A stretch of 64,000 nucleotides of DNA. It comes from Chlorops oryzae. Lineage: Eukaryota > Arthropoda > Insecta > Diptera > Chloropidae. The stretch covers positions 447,468 to 511,467 of the forward strand of contig CM035806.1 in assembly GCA_020466095.1 (NCBI GenBank), in the 5' to 3' direction. Positions 44,926 through 56,294 of this stretch are shown here, piece by piece (positions within the stretch are counted from its first letter, which is position 1; every line of letters begins with the position of its first letter). Under the pieces are notes generated by a model. It saw nothing but the letters and a program-made list of their open reading frames with translations. It searched no databases and had not been told where the DNA came from. The position numbers and the translations under genes are program-made.

Positions 44926-46181
44926 CAAAACCCTCTATTCTCTTCCTAGCTCTTTCTGTATTTACTTAATTCTTCCAAAACGTTAGTTTCTTTGTCTGGA
45001 CAGGCACTTAGATATCGAACATGCATTTGCTGAATTAGGAAACTTTTTATATTTACATTGTATGTATATATATATATATATATAAAGAAATTGGATTACT
45101 TCGTTGAATGGCGTTTCTCCTTCGTTTTATTCTTTAACCATATCCTTTATGTTCGCCTTGGATGTTTTCATGTACTTGAATAACGCCATTGGTATAACAA
45201 TTGTATATTTGTTTAAATAATTATCAAACTCAATTCTCATCACTTCTCTTGAAAGGGAATATACACTACCACTGTTTTGTGAGATTTCGACAATATAAAA
45301 AATAAAGGGATAAACACACTAATTTTTCATGCATGTAAATTTGCATGAATTGTTTAATGGAATTATATAGTTTTTGCGCTTTCACACAGTAGTGGTCCTC
45401 ATGCAATTTCGCAAATAGCCTTCGTAAATTTTTCGGTCGCAAATTTTCCGACGCTGCGTCAGCGACCCTTCGAATATAATTAATTAAAGCTTATCTAAAA
45501 TCTTACCAAATGTTTCTTTCTTTTTCAAATTAAGGTTCAAAACCATTTGTACCATATGTCCTAGGCTTGTCAAACGCGATTGGCTGTGTATGCCCGCCCC
45601 AACGTATTAGGCGAACTAGCTAACGACGTTTTGCGAAGCAAAAACCAATGGCAAAGTTTGTCACGCTTCGTAAAATTTCTTCCATACAAATTTTGACAGT
45701 TCATTTCCCATTTCGCAAAGTGAATTATGAAGGTACTGAGGTAATTCAACTTGTCAAATTTTATATGGCGAATTACGTGATTCGGCTGTGAATTACGAAT
45801 GGGCGGCGAATTACGTAATTCGTGGTGCCGTCTGAACTTGACATAAGAGCACAGAAGAGGCAATGTTGCAATTTGCGCACGGGGAAAAAACTATTTCCGC
45901 AATTTCTCAAGAAATAATTAACAAACGCTTGTAAATCAGTTCGGGACATGTTGAAAAGTAATGAAATATATTCTTCTTTAAAAAAAAATTATATGCCTAA
46001 TACTGTTTTAATATATTACAAAATTAGTATTTGTAATTGCGGCTTTTCGAGATTTTCGTAAAAAGGGGAAATTTGACATCTTTGGGAAGGAGTTGGCAGC
46101 ACAAAATTAAATCAGCTAACTCCAACTTACACAAGACGGCATAAGAAATATTCTGTTTTGTTATTTATGCCCACACTGATC
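44926..46181. other. Intergenic, no supported gene
   Basis: It contains a (TA)n run near 45065-45085 and a stretch at 45388-45800 rich in inverted GCGAA/TTCGC motifs, related in part to the 25384 MITE unit. Confidence 0.35.
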
Positions 46182-46555
46182 CAGACCTGGGCAGTCCAAT
46201 TACAAAATTGTAATTAATTACACAATTAATTACAATTACTTGTAATGGTAATTGAAGAATATTCAATTACAATTACTTGTAATTGTAATTGGAAATTTTT
46301 GAATTACAATTACTTGTAATTGTAATTGGGAAAATTCAATTACAATTACTTGTAATTGTAATTAATTTTTTTCAATTACAATTACTTGTAATTGTAATTG
46401 AATTCTCCCAATTACAATTACAAGTAATTGTAATTGAGTGTGTAATCAATTACATGAAAGTAATTGAAGCATATATAGTAATAATTACATTTTTGAAGTA
46501 TTGGAAAATATTCAAATATTTAAGTTACGGTTTTGAATTGGGATTGTAAAATGAG

Positions 46556-46626
46556 TCAGTGGCTTGGAGTTAGAATGCTTAACTGACACGCGATGGGACC
46601 CGGGTTCGATTCCTGGCAGGTGTGGT
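46556..46626 (+). other. tRNA-like sequence inside the 46182 element, first
   Basis: Contains TGGCTTGGAGTTAGAATGC (D-arm-like) and a perfect B-box GGTTCGATTCC within CCCGGGTTCGATTCCTGG. The acceptor stem is incomplete. Confidence 0.4.
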
Positions 46627-46691
46627 TTTTTTTTTTACTTTTCAAATTCAGCACAGTTGATTTTATTATAATATTTTGAAGTTGACAATAC

Positions 46692-46770
46692 AAGGCCGTC
46701 GGTAGTGTAGGGGGTAGTGTGCTTGATTTGTAATCCAATTGATGAGGGTTCGATTCCCCACAAAGTAAGA
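46692..46770 (+). other. tRNA-like sequence inside the 46182 element, second
   Basis: Contains TAGTGTAGGGGGTAGTG (A-box-like), TTGATTTGTAATCCAAT (possible anticodon arm) and a perfect B-box in GGGTTCGATTCCCC. The 3' end does not pair with GGCCGTCGG, so it is unlikely to be a working tRNA. Confidence 0.4.
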
Positions 46771-47405
46771 GTTTTTTTTACTCTCAAAGGCAAAATGAGC
46801 TATTTGCCTCAAAGCAGAGCCATGCGAGACAAATTGGCGCCTGGTCAAAAATCCATTAATTATAACGTTAAATGCATATTTTTGTTTAGCTTGGAGTCCC
46901 CTCCATACGGATGGAGCCTATTTTTCCTTTTTGGCTTCAGCGGTGCCTCAATGATCAGTCGTAGGTTGAAGGATCTTAGGTTTCCCCATGGACCTACTGA
47001 CTCAATGTCATATCCACAGTTATTATACTTATTAATTGATGCATGTGTATATATCTAAGTAATTTTTTTATAACTAGAATTACAAATTGTAATTGAAGTT
47101 TTTTCAATTACAAATTGTAATTGTAATTGAAAATTTTTCCATTACAATTACTTGTAATTGTAATTGAAAAGTCTTTAATTACAATTACAATTTGTAATTG
47201 TAATTGAAATTTTTTCAATTACAATTACTTGTAATTGTAATTTAAGTTTTTCAATTACAATTACAAGTAATTGTAATGGAATAATCTTCAATTACAATTA
47301 CAAGTAATTGTAATTGAAAAAATTTTGTAATTCGACTGCCCAGGTCTGCACTGATCACTTGCATACAAAACGTATTGAATAGACAGAAGCAGCTGAGTAT
47401 GTTAT

Positions 47406-47909
47406 AGCACTGACAGACAGGTATTTTACACAATGATGGTGTGAAGTCTAAGTGACACACATAGGTATTTCTCCAAAGTCTACCTTAGCCAACATAGACT
47501 TTTTATAGACTTCACACTACATTGAAAGGGAGGATTTATTGTGGACTTCTTAGATTGATATGGCAACGCTGCACAAAATTAAACAAAATATCGATTATTT
47601 TATCGGAAACCAGATGTTTAAATTTCTAATTTCAAGTAATTTATGCGAAATGCATAAAATTAATTCCATCGTATGGATTTATATAACAAACAAACGATAT
47701 TTCCATAGACTCTTTTGAGATAAAATCGAGGCTAAATGCTACCAAAATGTTTTTATTGTTTTTGTTGTTGTTTTAATTTTCAATTATCAGCTGTTTTAAA
47801 GAAGTCCACAATAGAAATCCACAATCAATTATAGTGTGTCACTCCAACATAGACTTTTTTCATTGTAGTATGAAGTCTATAGACTTTACACCATATATCT
47901 GTCAATGCT
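47406..47909. mobile_element. TIR element about 504 bp (AGCACTGACAGA ... CTGTCAATGCT)
   Basis: The ends are inverted, with GGTGTGAAGTCTAAGTGACA on the left and TAGACTTTACACC on the right. The interior repeats ATAGACTT/AAGTCTAT. Confidence 0.6.
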
Positions 47910-48929
47910 ATTATATTCTGTTATGCCGTCTTATGCCATGAATGATTGCAGTTTTATTTGGCTACAAAAAAACATTAAATTAGTGGCAGCGCTATTATTA
48001 AGTTCGATTTCTGTAATTCCTTATTTAAAGGAAAAAATCGATTCTTAGTCGATTGTCGAATAATCGGCTATCGAATTTACTCATTCCTAATTGCCAGTTT
48101 TTTGCGGATTTTCGTACGGTTAAGGTGTTCGGTGGTTTGCGTTCGAAGAAGGCAGTGCAGAAATAAATAAATGAATAATAACAACTGAAAATAAGCATTA
48201 AATGTATGAAATCCAACGTTTTATTCAATAAGCCATTAAAATATTGCAGAAATTAATTCATTTTCGCCCACTGCAGCGCTGACTTCACTAGAGAAATCGA
48301 ACAAAGATTACATGTAAATGCATATAAGTAAAATGACGAAAAGTTGCAGAAAAATATGAAAAAATGTTCTTAAAGTTGATAAATTAACAGAAACAAGGTG
48401 TAAAAGTTTAACAAATAAGCATCGTTTGGGTGTAGTAGAGCAAAAAACCAAAAAAAAAAGTTTACACAACAAAAAAGTGAAATCACGCACAGTTTGCAAA
48501 AAAAGGGTGGATTGGAGCAAAAGGAAGCGCTTTGCTTGCTTTGCAAAACTGTGTTGAGATGAAGTGAAGCGGTGTGAAAATCTTGAAAATTGTATGTGAA
48601 AGCCGTGACTATTGGGGGTTTCCTAAATGGATTTACACATCACGCAGCAGGTTTTTTTTTAAAATTTTTTATTTTTTGTTATTTTGTTGAATGTTATTTA
48701 AACAATATATGAGGAAAAGATATAATTCATTATTATTTCACTTAATAAGCTCCAGATATCGGGTTATTGATTAAATCCATTCTGGACTTTATTCAAATCA
48801 TAGCCACGCCCACAAGCGAAACGGTTTCGTGAAAAATATTTAAAAGCCATAACAAAAAACATTTGAAGTCACGCGTCATGACTTCGCCTCTCATGTTATT
48901 AATTTAATCTCATCTTTTCTGTATTCCAG

Positions 48930-49252
48930 ATTGGTTCTTCGTTGATAAGGTTGCATGGGTGTACCAATAACACATCATCACTGATGTGAAGTGCAAAAAA
49001 GGACATCCAAAAACCCATCATATAAAACAACAACAACAGGAATTTTATTTTGGTTATGACGCGTCCAATCTTCGAGTGAAGAAGTCAGTCGTTGCAGGTT
49101 ATTTCGAGTATTTGAGCTGCCAGCTATAGCCGGTTTATCCTGTTCTGAGCTAGGGTGCAGCTTTTTGGAACATCGTGAAAATTATTCTGCAAAAATTTTG
49201 CCCAAATTTGGCAAAATGTCGACGCGCTCCCAGTTAACCAAGGATTTAAATG
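48930..49252 (+). CDS. Probable first coding exon of an unidentified gene (MSTRSQLTKDLN)
   Basis: An exon is predicted between the acceptor TTCTGTATTCCAG and the donor AATG|GTAAGT. The ATG is at 49216 with a good insect start context (GCAAAATG) and gives 12 codons, phase 1; 48930-49215 would be 5' untranslated. No matching second exon was found up to 64000, so the gene would need a long first intron. An alternative is a chance ATG with a chance donor. A non-coding exon near 48250-48650 may precede it. Confidence 0.45.
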
Positions 49253-50454
49253 GTAAGTTCATTCATAAAGCAGTCAAGCAACAAAGGGAATCCACTGGAT
49301 GAATCATCAATCGTTGAATGCAATTTCTGCACTCGCTTTTGTTGTTTCGTTTTTCTCTTTTTTTTTGTTTTGTACACACACCTACGTGCGTGCGTGCGTT
49401 TGTAACATCTTCTGCTCCCAAGTTTCTGGAGTTTCCACTTTACATTTTGTGCGCTGTTTCCTTTTTTTCATTTTCATTTTCGTTTTCGTTTTTATTTCCT
49501 TTGCTGTTCTGTTTTATGTTCTCCAATTGACATTGTGTTGTGTTATATTGCCTTTTGTTTTGAAGTCTCAATATTTTTCTCTATATGCGCTTTTTCCTTC
49601 TAAATGTCGTAGATATCCTTGACTAGCATCGCTTATCAAGATGAATTTCACCTATAATATCTGCGAAGCCACCCCCTTTTGTGGATGTTCGTTTTAAACG
49701 AAATTATATACTGTACGCTGCTAGTTTATGATCCTTTTTCGCTTTGTACTTAAAAATATAATGCAGTCTCATAAAATGATTAGGGCAAGGAGACCTTAAT
49801 GAATCCTTGAAGGCGTCCACCCATCCATCCATCCATCTACATCTAACAGTCATTTGTGCTGTTAGGTTGTCATTCTTCTCTTTGAGAAATCCTCGAAATT
49901 AGTTCAATGCCCTCGTACATCGTTCGTCGCCGCCTCCACCTCCACCAACGCCAGGTTGTCATATTGTGCTATTTACATTTCCGATGAAAGCAGCAATTTC
50001 CGCTTCATGCGTTCTCAGACAATAAAGTGTTGTGCAATTGCACATAAAAGAAAAAAGGTGTCTCGCAAGGTGTTTTTGAAAGGTCTACAATGTGGCACTC
50101 GTTACTCCAGAATCGGTTAAAGGATACCTATAATACATATTTGTAATGGAATAGATTTGATAAAATGAGTCTTGATCTCTACAGTCTGTAGACTACAGAT
50201 TATGGGCAATGGAAATCGAAAATCGATCTAATAAGTATAATTTGTAGAACTTTATCCCGAGATCTAACAAAATCGAGTTTTAGCCTCGGCCGGAAAATTG
50301 AGCATTAACAGCTCAATGTACATCTTCATAGCCCGATGGAGTTCGTTTTAAAAATCATTTTAAATAGCTAATTTAATGTCAGTGAAGCGTGCGTTTCAGT
50401 TCCATCTTTAACGCCCTCATTATCATAATTGTGGTCGTCATTATCGGCTAAATT
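49253..50454. other. Non-coding stretch, nothing recognised
   Basis: Pyrimidine-rich and AT-rich sequence with short chance open frames. It could be intron if the 48930-49252 exon is real. Confidence 0.35.
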
Positions 50455-51831
50455 ACACAATGCTACAAAAAAAAAAAAATTTTTTTTTCATGCCCTTTTT
50501 TCTATTGGTTATATTTTATGTTAGCTTAGGGCTCCCTCATTCCAAAAAAGGTCAATAGTTTGATGGATTTAAGTAGCGTTTCCGAGATATGGCCCAAAAT
50601 GTGTGTGAAAAAAGTAAATTTTCTCTATTTTGCTCCATATTTCGGGTCATAACTAGGGTTGCCAACCATACTATATAATATAGTATTCTACTTTATTTCT
50701 GATCGATATACTTTATACTTTCATGGAACAATAAAGTATCCTGAAATACTTTATTTTTAATATATACGGCAGTTTTTACCAAACATACGTTCATTGAACT
50801 AAATAAATACAGTGGACGCTCTCTAAAACGACCTCCTCTAAAACAAATTTCTCTCTATAGCGAACCTTCTCAAGGCTTTTTCGCTACATTATATTGCCTT
50901 TTTTTTCTCCTAACAACAAATTCTCTCATCGAAGATTTAACTTTTCAGGTCCATTTAAATTCATTATAGAGAGTTTCGACAGTTTTGAGATTGACTACAT
51001 GCTCAATCACAAAAATCGCAATTTTGGCAACTTAAGTACATACTTAACTATTAAAATGAATAGTTAATTATAATTTTAAAAAGGTAAAACAAATCATAGA
51101 CCAACTACAATGTTCTGCAAGCATTAAAAATTGTATATTTATGAACAAAAGTGTACTAACTACCAGTAAGTTACTAGTACTTCGGTGTGAGAGATATTTT
51201 AAATTGAATTTATGGTAGTATGAAAGCATGTTATTTATTTCTATATGTTATTAAATATATGCTATGTTCTGTTTTTTTAATTAATATAAGGATGAATTTA
51301 AAATACTTTATTTTTTAGTAAAATACTTTTCGCTACTTTCACTCACTTATCGAGCAATTTCTTAGCAACCAGTGCAAATTATCCCAATTGTATTAGGCAT
51401 ACCAGTTTTTGCGAGAATCGTAACGAACATTTAAAGCCACAGAACTCAATAATCGGATGACAAATGTGGAAGTTATAACCAAAAAACTGCACTTTCATTT
51501 TTTAAAATGGGTATTATATACTGTGCGAGCATACATTACGTATACGCACTGAGGACCTACATACCTACCACCTGTCGTATACGTAACGTACAATCGTATG
51601 CTCGCACAGTACCAAATACTGGTTGCTTTGCATTATACGGTAATTGAGTTATGACCCGAAATATGGAGCAAAGTAGAGAAAATTGACTTTTTTCACACAC
51701 ATTTTGGGCCATATCTCGGAAACGCTACTTAAATCCATCATCAAACCAATGACCTTTTTGGAAAGAGGGAGCCCTAAGCTAACATAAAATAACCAATAGA
51801 AAAAAAGGGCAGTAACGATGTAGCATTGTGT
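50455..51831. mobile_element. Long TIR element, 1.38 kb, with about 180-bp arms
   Basis: The outer ends ACACAATGCTAC and GTAGCATTGTGT are inverted. Arms 50491-50673 and 51635-51809 are about 90 percent complementary (AGCTTAGGGCTCCCTC, GTTTCCGAGATATGGCCC, CATATTTCGGGTCATAACT). The core is AT-rich with a nested hairpin at 51511-51620. No transposase was seen. Confidence 0.8.
51511..51620. repeat. 110-bp hairpin (nested MITE?)
   Basis: CTGTGCGAGCATAC at 51521 pairs with GTATGCTCGCACAG at 51596; inner ACGTATACG pairs with CGTATACGT. It lies inside the 50455-51831 element. Confidence 0.75.
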
Positions 51832-52599
51832 TATCGACTACTTTACTTCCTGTTGCCTCTGTTGCTCTCGGCGTTTTAAATCCGACACTTTGTTTCGAGG
51901 GTATAGTATTAACTTTTCCGTATATAGAATTCTTGTCGTTGGAGTTGGGATATGTTCGAAATTTCGTATGCGTGTTCGCGCGCACATGAATAAGAACAAG
52001 TTCTAGAATGGACCAGATCGGGGCATTTTTAAGTGGACCTTCAGTACTAGGGTCTGTTATGAAAACCACAAAAACCGCTGTGAACCCGGATTTTTATTTT
52101 GAAATATTTCATAAAATTTCATATGTGAGCATATTTTACGGCCTTAAATGTAATTTCCGTATATTTGTAATAGTGGGCGTGGCAAAAGGTAGTTTTTCAC
52201 CTGAAATTCAGATAGGACCAGTAATGCCACTCGCTCAAAAAATAATGTACCAAAATACTTTTTCAAAAGTAGGTATCAAAATGTATCACCATTTCTTAAA
52301 AAATAGTATCAAAAGTGTAATTTGATAACGCCAATAAAAATGTCCATAGAAAATTGTGGAAACTATACTAAAATAAGCAATGGAAACTCCTTACTTTCTT
52401 CCGGGCGCATTAGAATTTTAAAAAACTTCAAATTTCAATGTTAAAAAAATAAGTCTTTATTTTCACAATTTCAAAAAATAAAAAAAAGAACAAAAACACA
52501 GCTATTCATATGTTAACAAACATAGCAAACGGGCTTAAAATATACATATCTACATAATTCAATTCAAGGTGTAGGCACTAGGGCAACAACTACAAATAA
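51832..52599. other. Non-coding stretch
   Basis: No coding signal. Contains GGGCGTGGCAAAAGG-type text similar to parts of the next repeat. Confidence 0.35.
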
Positions 52600-53487
52600 A
52601 AACAAGTAAGGGTGTTATAGTCAGGCGAGCCTGACCATAGAATACCCGACACAGACACACGTGTTCAAATAATTTTTAATATCAAGAGGTGTTTAAGGCC
52701 ATAAGGGGCCCAATACACCGACTTTTGTTATATTTCTTTATGAAAACTGCCCCTCTGCCACGCCCACTTTTCCAATTTTTTGGAATTCTAATCGGAGGCT
52801 TAGATATACGCTCAAATCCTAAGTTTCATTGAAATATTTGGAAAAAGTCCGATTTTGAGGCAGTTTTGAGATTTTTGTGACAGACCCTAGTACTGGAGGT
52901 ACCCTTAATAATGGACCGATCCAGGAAATTTTTTGGGAGAATGTTTATGGCTACAAAAGAAGCATAAGTGCCAACTTTCGTTCAAGTCCCATTTGAAGTT
53001 CGGGTGTAGGGGACCATTTTCGAAAAACGCCCTTCTGCCACGCCCACTTTTAAAATTTTTGGAAATCGTATTACTTGCCTTGAAACATGTTCAAATATCA
53101 AATTTCATCAAAATATGTTGAAAAACTTCAATTTTAGAGCAGTTTTTGTGATTTTCGTAACAGACCCTAGTACTGGAGGTACCCCTAAAAATGGTCCGAT
53201 CGGGTCCATTCTCGAACTTGTTCTTACTCATGTCCCCGTGAGCACGCATACCAAATTTTGTCAAGATAGCTCAACTCCTTCGATAAGATAACTGTATACA
53301 GACAGACGGACAGACAGACAGACAGACAGACGGACAGACGGACATGTCTAAATCGAATCTCCTGGTGACGCTGATCATTTCTATATACATTTTGTATGGT
53401 CTATCTCGACTGGTTCTGGGTGTTACACACAACCCAACAAACGCAATATACCCTTGACACAGAGTGTGTCGGGTATAAAAAAAAAAA
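52600..53487 (+). repeat. Dispersed repeat, fullest copy, ending GTGTGTCGGGTATAAAA
   Basis: It starts AACAAGTAAGGGTGTTATAG then TCAGGCGAGCCTGAC. The middle contains two diverged copies of a block with GCCACGCCCACTTTT and ACAGACCCTAGTACTGGAGG (52770-52923, 53038-53210), then a GACA/GACG microsatellite (53299-53345), TTTTGTATGGTCTATCTCGA, and a poly-A-like end. Other copies or pieces are at 686-800, 7598-7670, 10078-10838, 31140-31260, 53940 and 61780-61968. There are no TIRs and no coding; I cannot assign a class. Confidence 0.7.
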
Positions 53488-54559
53488 CAGATCAGTGATA
53501 TCAAACGAAATGGGATTGTCAAAATCCGTTTAGTTTTAATTAAACAGGGTTGCTAGCCCTCAAAACAAAAAAGGTATCGAATTCAGAAAATAAGTATCTC
53601 CGTATCATTTGGAAAAAAAGTATGTATCACTTTTGATACAATTGTATCAGTTTGGCAACACTGGATAGGACTTGAACGAAATTTGGCATTTATCGGGTAT
53701 GTGCTAGATTTCGATTCGATTCGAGTCCAATTCGATTCGAATTCGAGAAAGAGGTGTGGTTTTACTCAGCAAAGCTGATTATTTTTAGAAAATAAATGAT
53801 TGTTTTATAAAGTTAAACATTGAGAGTGCGATTTTATTTATTTATTAATGGATATTGGATATTAATGATCGTGGTCTTGGGGCCTGTTTTAAAAAAAAAA
53901 TCAAATATACATACATACCGTGTCGTGTATTGTATTATCAGGCTCGCCTGACAATTGCTCCGTTACTTGTTATTTATTGTTGCTGTAATTGATATCAGTT
54001 TTCTGCAGATGTGCTTGTGTAGGATTATGGATTTCAGACAACGCTGTGTGTTGTTGAATAGTGTCATAGACCCATTCCTCAGCTTGAGGAAAAACCTTAA
54101 TTTTTCCTATGTCAAAAATTTACATTTCTCCTTGATTGTAGTCCTCCTGGTTCGTTAGTATCTGAACTTCTTCAGATTTTATTTTTTATAAAATACATAG
54201 AACATTAATAGTCACTCGAGAGTCAATTGTTGTTGGCCGAATACCCTTTTAATAACTTTTAATTATCTAGTTGATATTCCATCTTTGTCAGTAAAATAAA
54301 AAAAAAAATACAAATTCAAAACTCGTATATCCATCCTGAATAATACTTATTTGTTAATGGTTTTAAACTGCATCAGATAATTTGAGTGCGCTTGGAAATC
54401 GAATAACTGTTTCTCAATATTCATTCCAACCCTGATCTGAATCATCGATATTATCGATAGTACAAGTAAGTTACATTTTAAAATTTTAACTAATTTTATT
54501 GGCAAATTTTTAGTGTTTTACCGCAAGGGTTATCATTTATGATTTTCGGGCTTGGCAAC
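53488..54559. other. Non-coding stretch, nothing recognised
   Basis: AT-rich, with ATCGATATTATCGATAG at about 54444, which also occurs at 15548-15564 in torso intron 4. Confidence 0.35.
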
Positions 54560-55007
54560 CCCGCGGACCCTAGCCAACTGAGGGCCAAAACAGACCGACT
54601 GAGTATGGAGTCACGATTTGGTAGCGTCGTCATAGTACGGCGTGAACGGTTTGAGCATACGACCTACACTTAGCATGGCGTGTTGCAGCTATACTAGTTA
54701 TAGCTGTATTCACGTTGTTAACTAGACATAACATGTTACCATGGGATCCGGTGCCCCGAGATGCGTTTTAGCATCCCGCCGGATATTGGGTTGGCCCTTC
54801 GGGGAGTTTCGTGGTGGCTGTGGTAATTTATGAGGTGTGGATAGCACCGTATCCCCACCCAGGATAGCCAATTCGGTCCATACTCACTGATGAGGCAAGA
54901 TTGGGTACCTGGGGAAAGAATGCACACTTCCCCAGGGGCAAAAAACCAAAACGTCTGGTGAAGCACCATGTGTATAGACCGGACGCTTAACTTCAATATC
55001 ATATATA
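54560..55007. repeat. GC-richer block, probably a fragment of another element
   Basis: The block from CCGCGGACCCTAGCCAACTG to GTATAGACCGGACGC is clearly richer in GC than its surroundings, with no useful open frame. It ends where the mariner begins. A non-LTR retrotransposon fragment is my guess only. Confidence 0.3.
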
Positions 55008-56294
55008 TTAGGTGTAGTAAAAAGAAATCCATTATTTTTTATTAAATTGAGAGCTTTATTTAAGATAGTTAGAATGACCCGATTTAGGTCAAATATGCGC
55101 CGTTTTGTTCGATAACTTGTTGCCATTTTAAAGGTAATTTCATTATGGCTCTCTCATAGAAGCCCTCGTTCCTATTAGCAAAAAATTGAGACAGTCGAAT
55201 TTCAGAAGCCTCTCTTGAAGCGAATGTTTCACCAGCAAAATTGTTCGCCATGGACAGGAACAGATGGTAATCACTTGGTGCCAGGTCCGGACTATAAGGT
55301 GGATGCAGAAGAACCTCCCAACCAAACTCCCGGAGCTTCTGGCGAGTCTCTATCGATGTGTGTGGCCTGGCGTTGTCCTGATGGAACACAATTCCTCTCC
55401 TATTGGCCAAAGCTGGCCGCTTATGGGCGATTGCTTCCTTCAGACGGTCCAATTGTTGACAGGAGAGTTCCGAGTTAAGAGTTTTGCCGTATGGGAGCAG
55501 CTCATAGTAGATAATTCCCTGCCAAATCCCACCAAACACACAGCAAAACCTTCCTGGCCGTCAATCCTGGCTTGGCCACCGTTTCCGCCGGTTCACCGTG
55601 TTTCGACCACGACCGTTTTCGCTTGACGTTGTCGTAAGTGACCCACTTTTCATCACCAGTCACCAACCGCTTCAGAAATGGGTCGATTTTGTTGCGGTTC
55701 AGCAGCGATTCGCAGATGGAAATTCGGTCTATGAGGTTTTTTGCGTTAACTCGTGTGGCACCCATACATCGAGCTTCTTTGTGTATCCAGCCTTATTGAA
55801 ATGGTTCCAAACTGTTTTTTGTGCAATCTTTAGCTCTTTTGCAATCGAAACAGTGCTAACATGACGGTCGGACTCGATAATTTCCATGATTTTATCGACA
55901 TTTTCGACAATTGGCATTCCAGTGCGTGGTGCATCCTTGACATCGAAGTTACCGGAACGGAATCGACGAAACCAAAATTGCGCATGATTGGCTGTTACAG
56001 TATCAGGTCTATAAACGCTATTCAGATTTTCAGCCGCCTGGCTTGCGTTTTCTCCCTTATCGAAGAAAAACTGTAAAATGTAGCGAATTTTCTCTTTGCT
56101 GATGTCCATCTTTGACAAGCTCTCAAACAAAACTGAATCAATCAATCAAAAAAGTGTTAAAAAAGCTTTTTTAGTAGGAACTGTCATCTTTCTAATGCCC
56201 CCTAGCGGAACACGATCGGACTTATACAACGCGAGATGCAGATAAATAACGCCATCTATTGGAAAAATAATGGATTTCTTTTTATTACACCTAA
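55008..56294 (-). mobile_element. mariner element, full length (1287 bp), TA target duplication
   Basis: TIRs TTAGGTGTA(A/G)TAAAAAGAA at both ends, flanked by TA. The length is that of a complete mariner. The minus strand carries the transposase, which is frameshifted. Confidence 0.95.
55084..56145 (-). pseudogene. mariner transposase, frameshifted twice
   Basis: Three pieces cover the whole protein: an N-terminal helix-turn-helix part with FWFRRFRSGNFDVKDAPRTG and DVWVPHEL, a middle with VTGDEKWVTYDN (first catalytic D), and a C-terminal part with GIVFHQDNARPH (second D) and SPDLAPSDYHLFLSM (third D, D34D spacing). Breaks are near 55740 (in a six-A run) and near 55525. All three catalytic aspartates are kept, so inactivation is recent, or the breaks are sequence errors. 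Confidence 0.95.

Larger units (their letters stand above)
46182..47348. mobile_element. Foldback hAT-like element with AATTACAATTACTTG arms and two tRNA-like cores, 1167 bp
   Basis: The TIRs CAGACCTGGGCAGTC, then C or G, then AATTACAAAATT are flanked by a perfect 8-bp duplication CACTGATC (46174-46181 and 47349-47356). The arms (about 46200-46450 and 47080-47335) are tandem, self-complementary AATTACAATTACTTGTAATT units. The core contains two sequences with perfect B-boxes (GGTTCGATTCC) at about 46609 and 46747. Confidence 0.9.

Noticed and set aside
46556..46770. Functional tRNA genes
   Set aside because: B-boxes are perfect, but acceptor stems do not close and no standard anticodon arm could be placed.
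55264..55864. Plus-strand open frames of 87-120 codons
   Set aside because: Antisense shadows of the mariner transposase.
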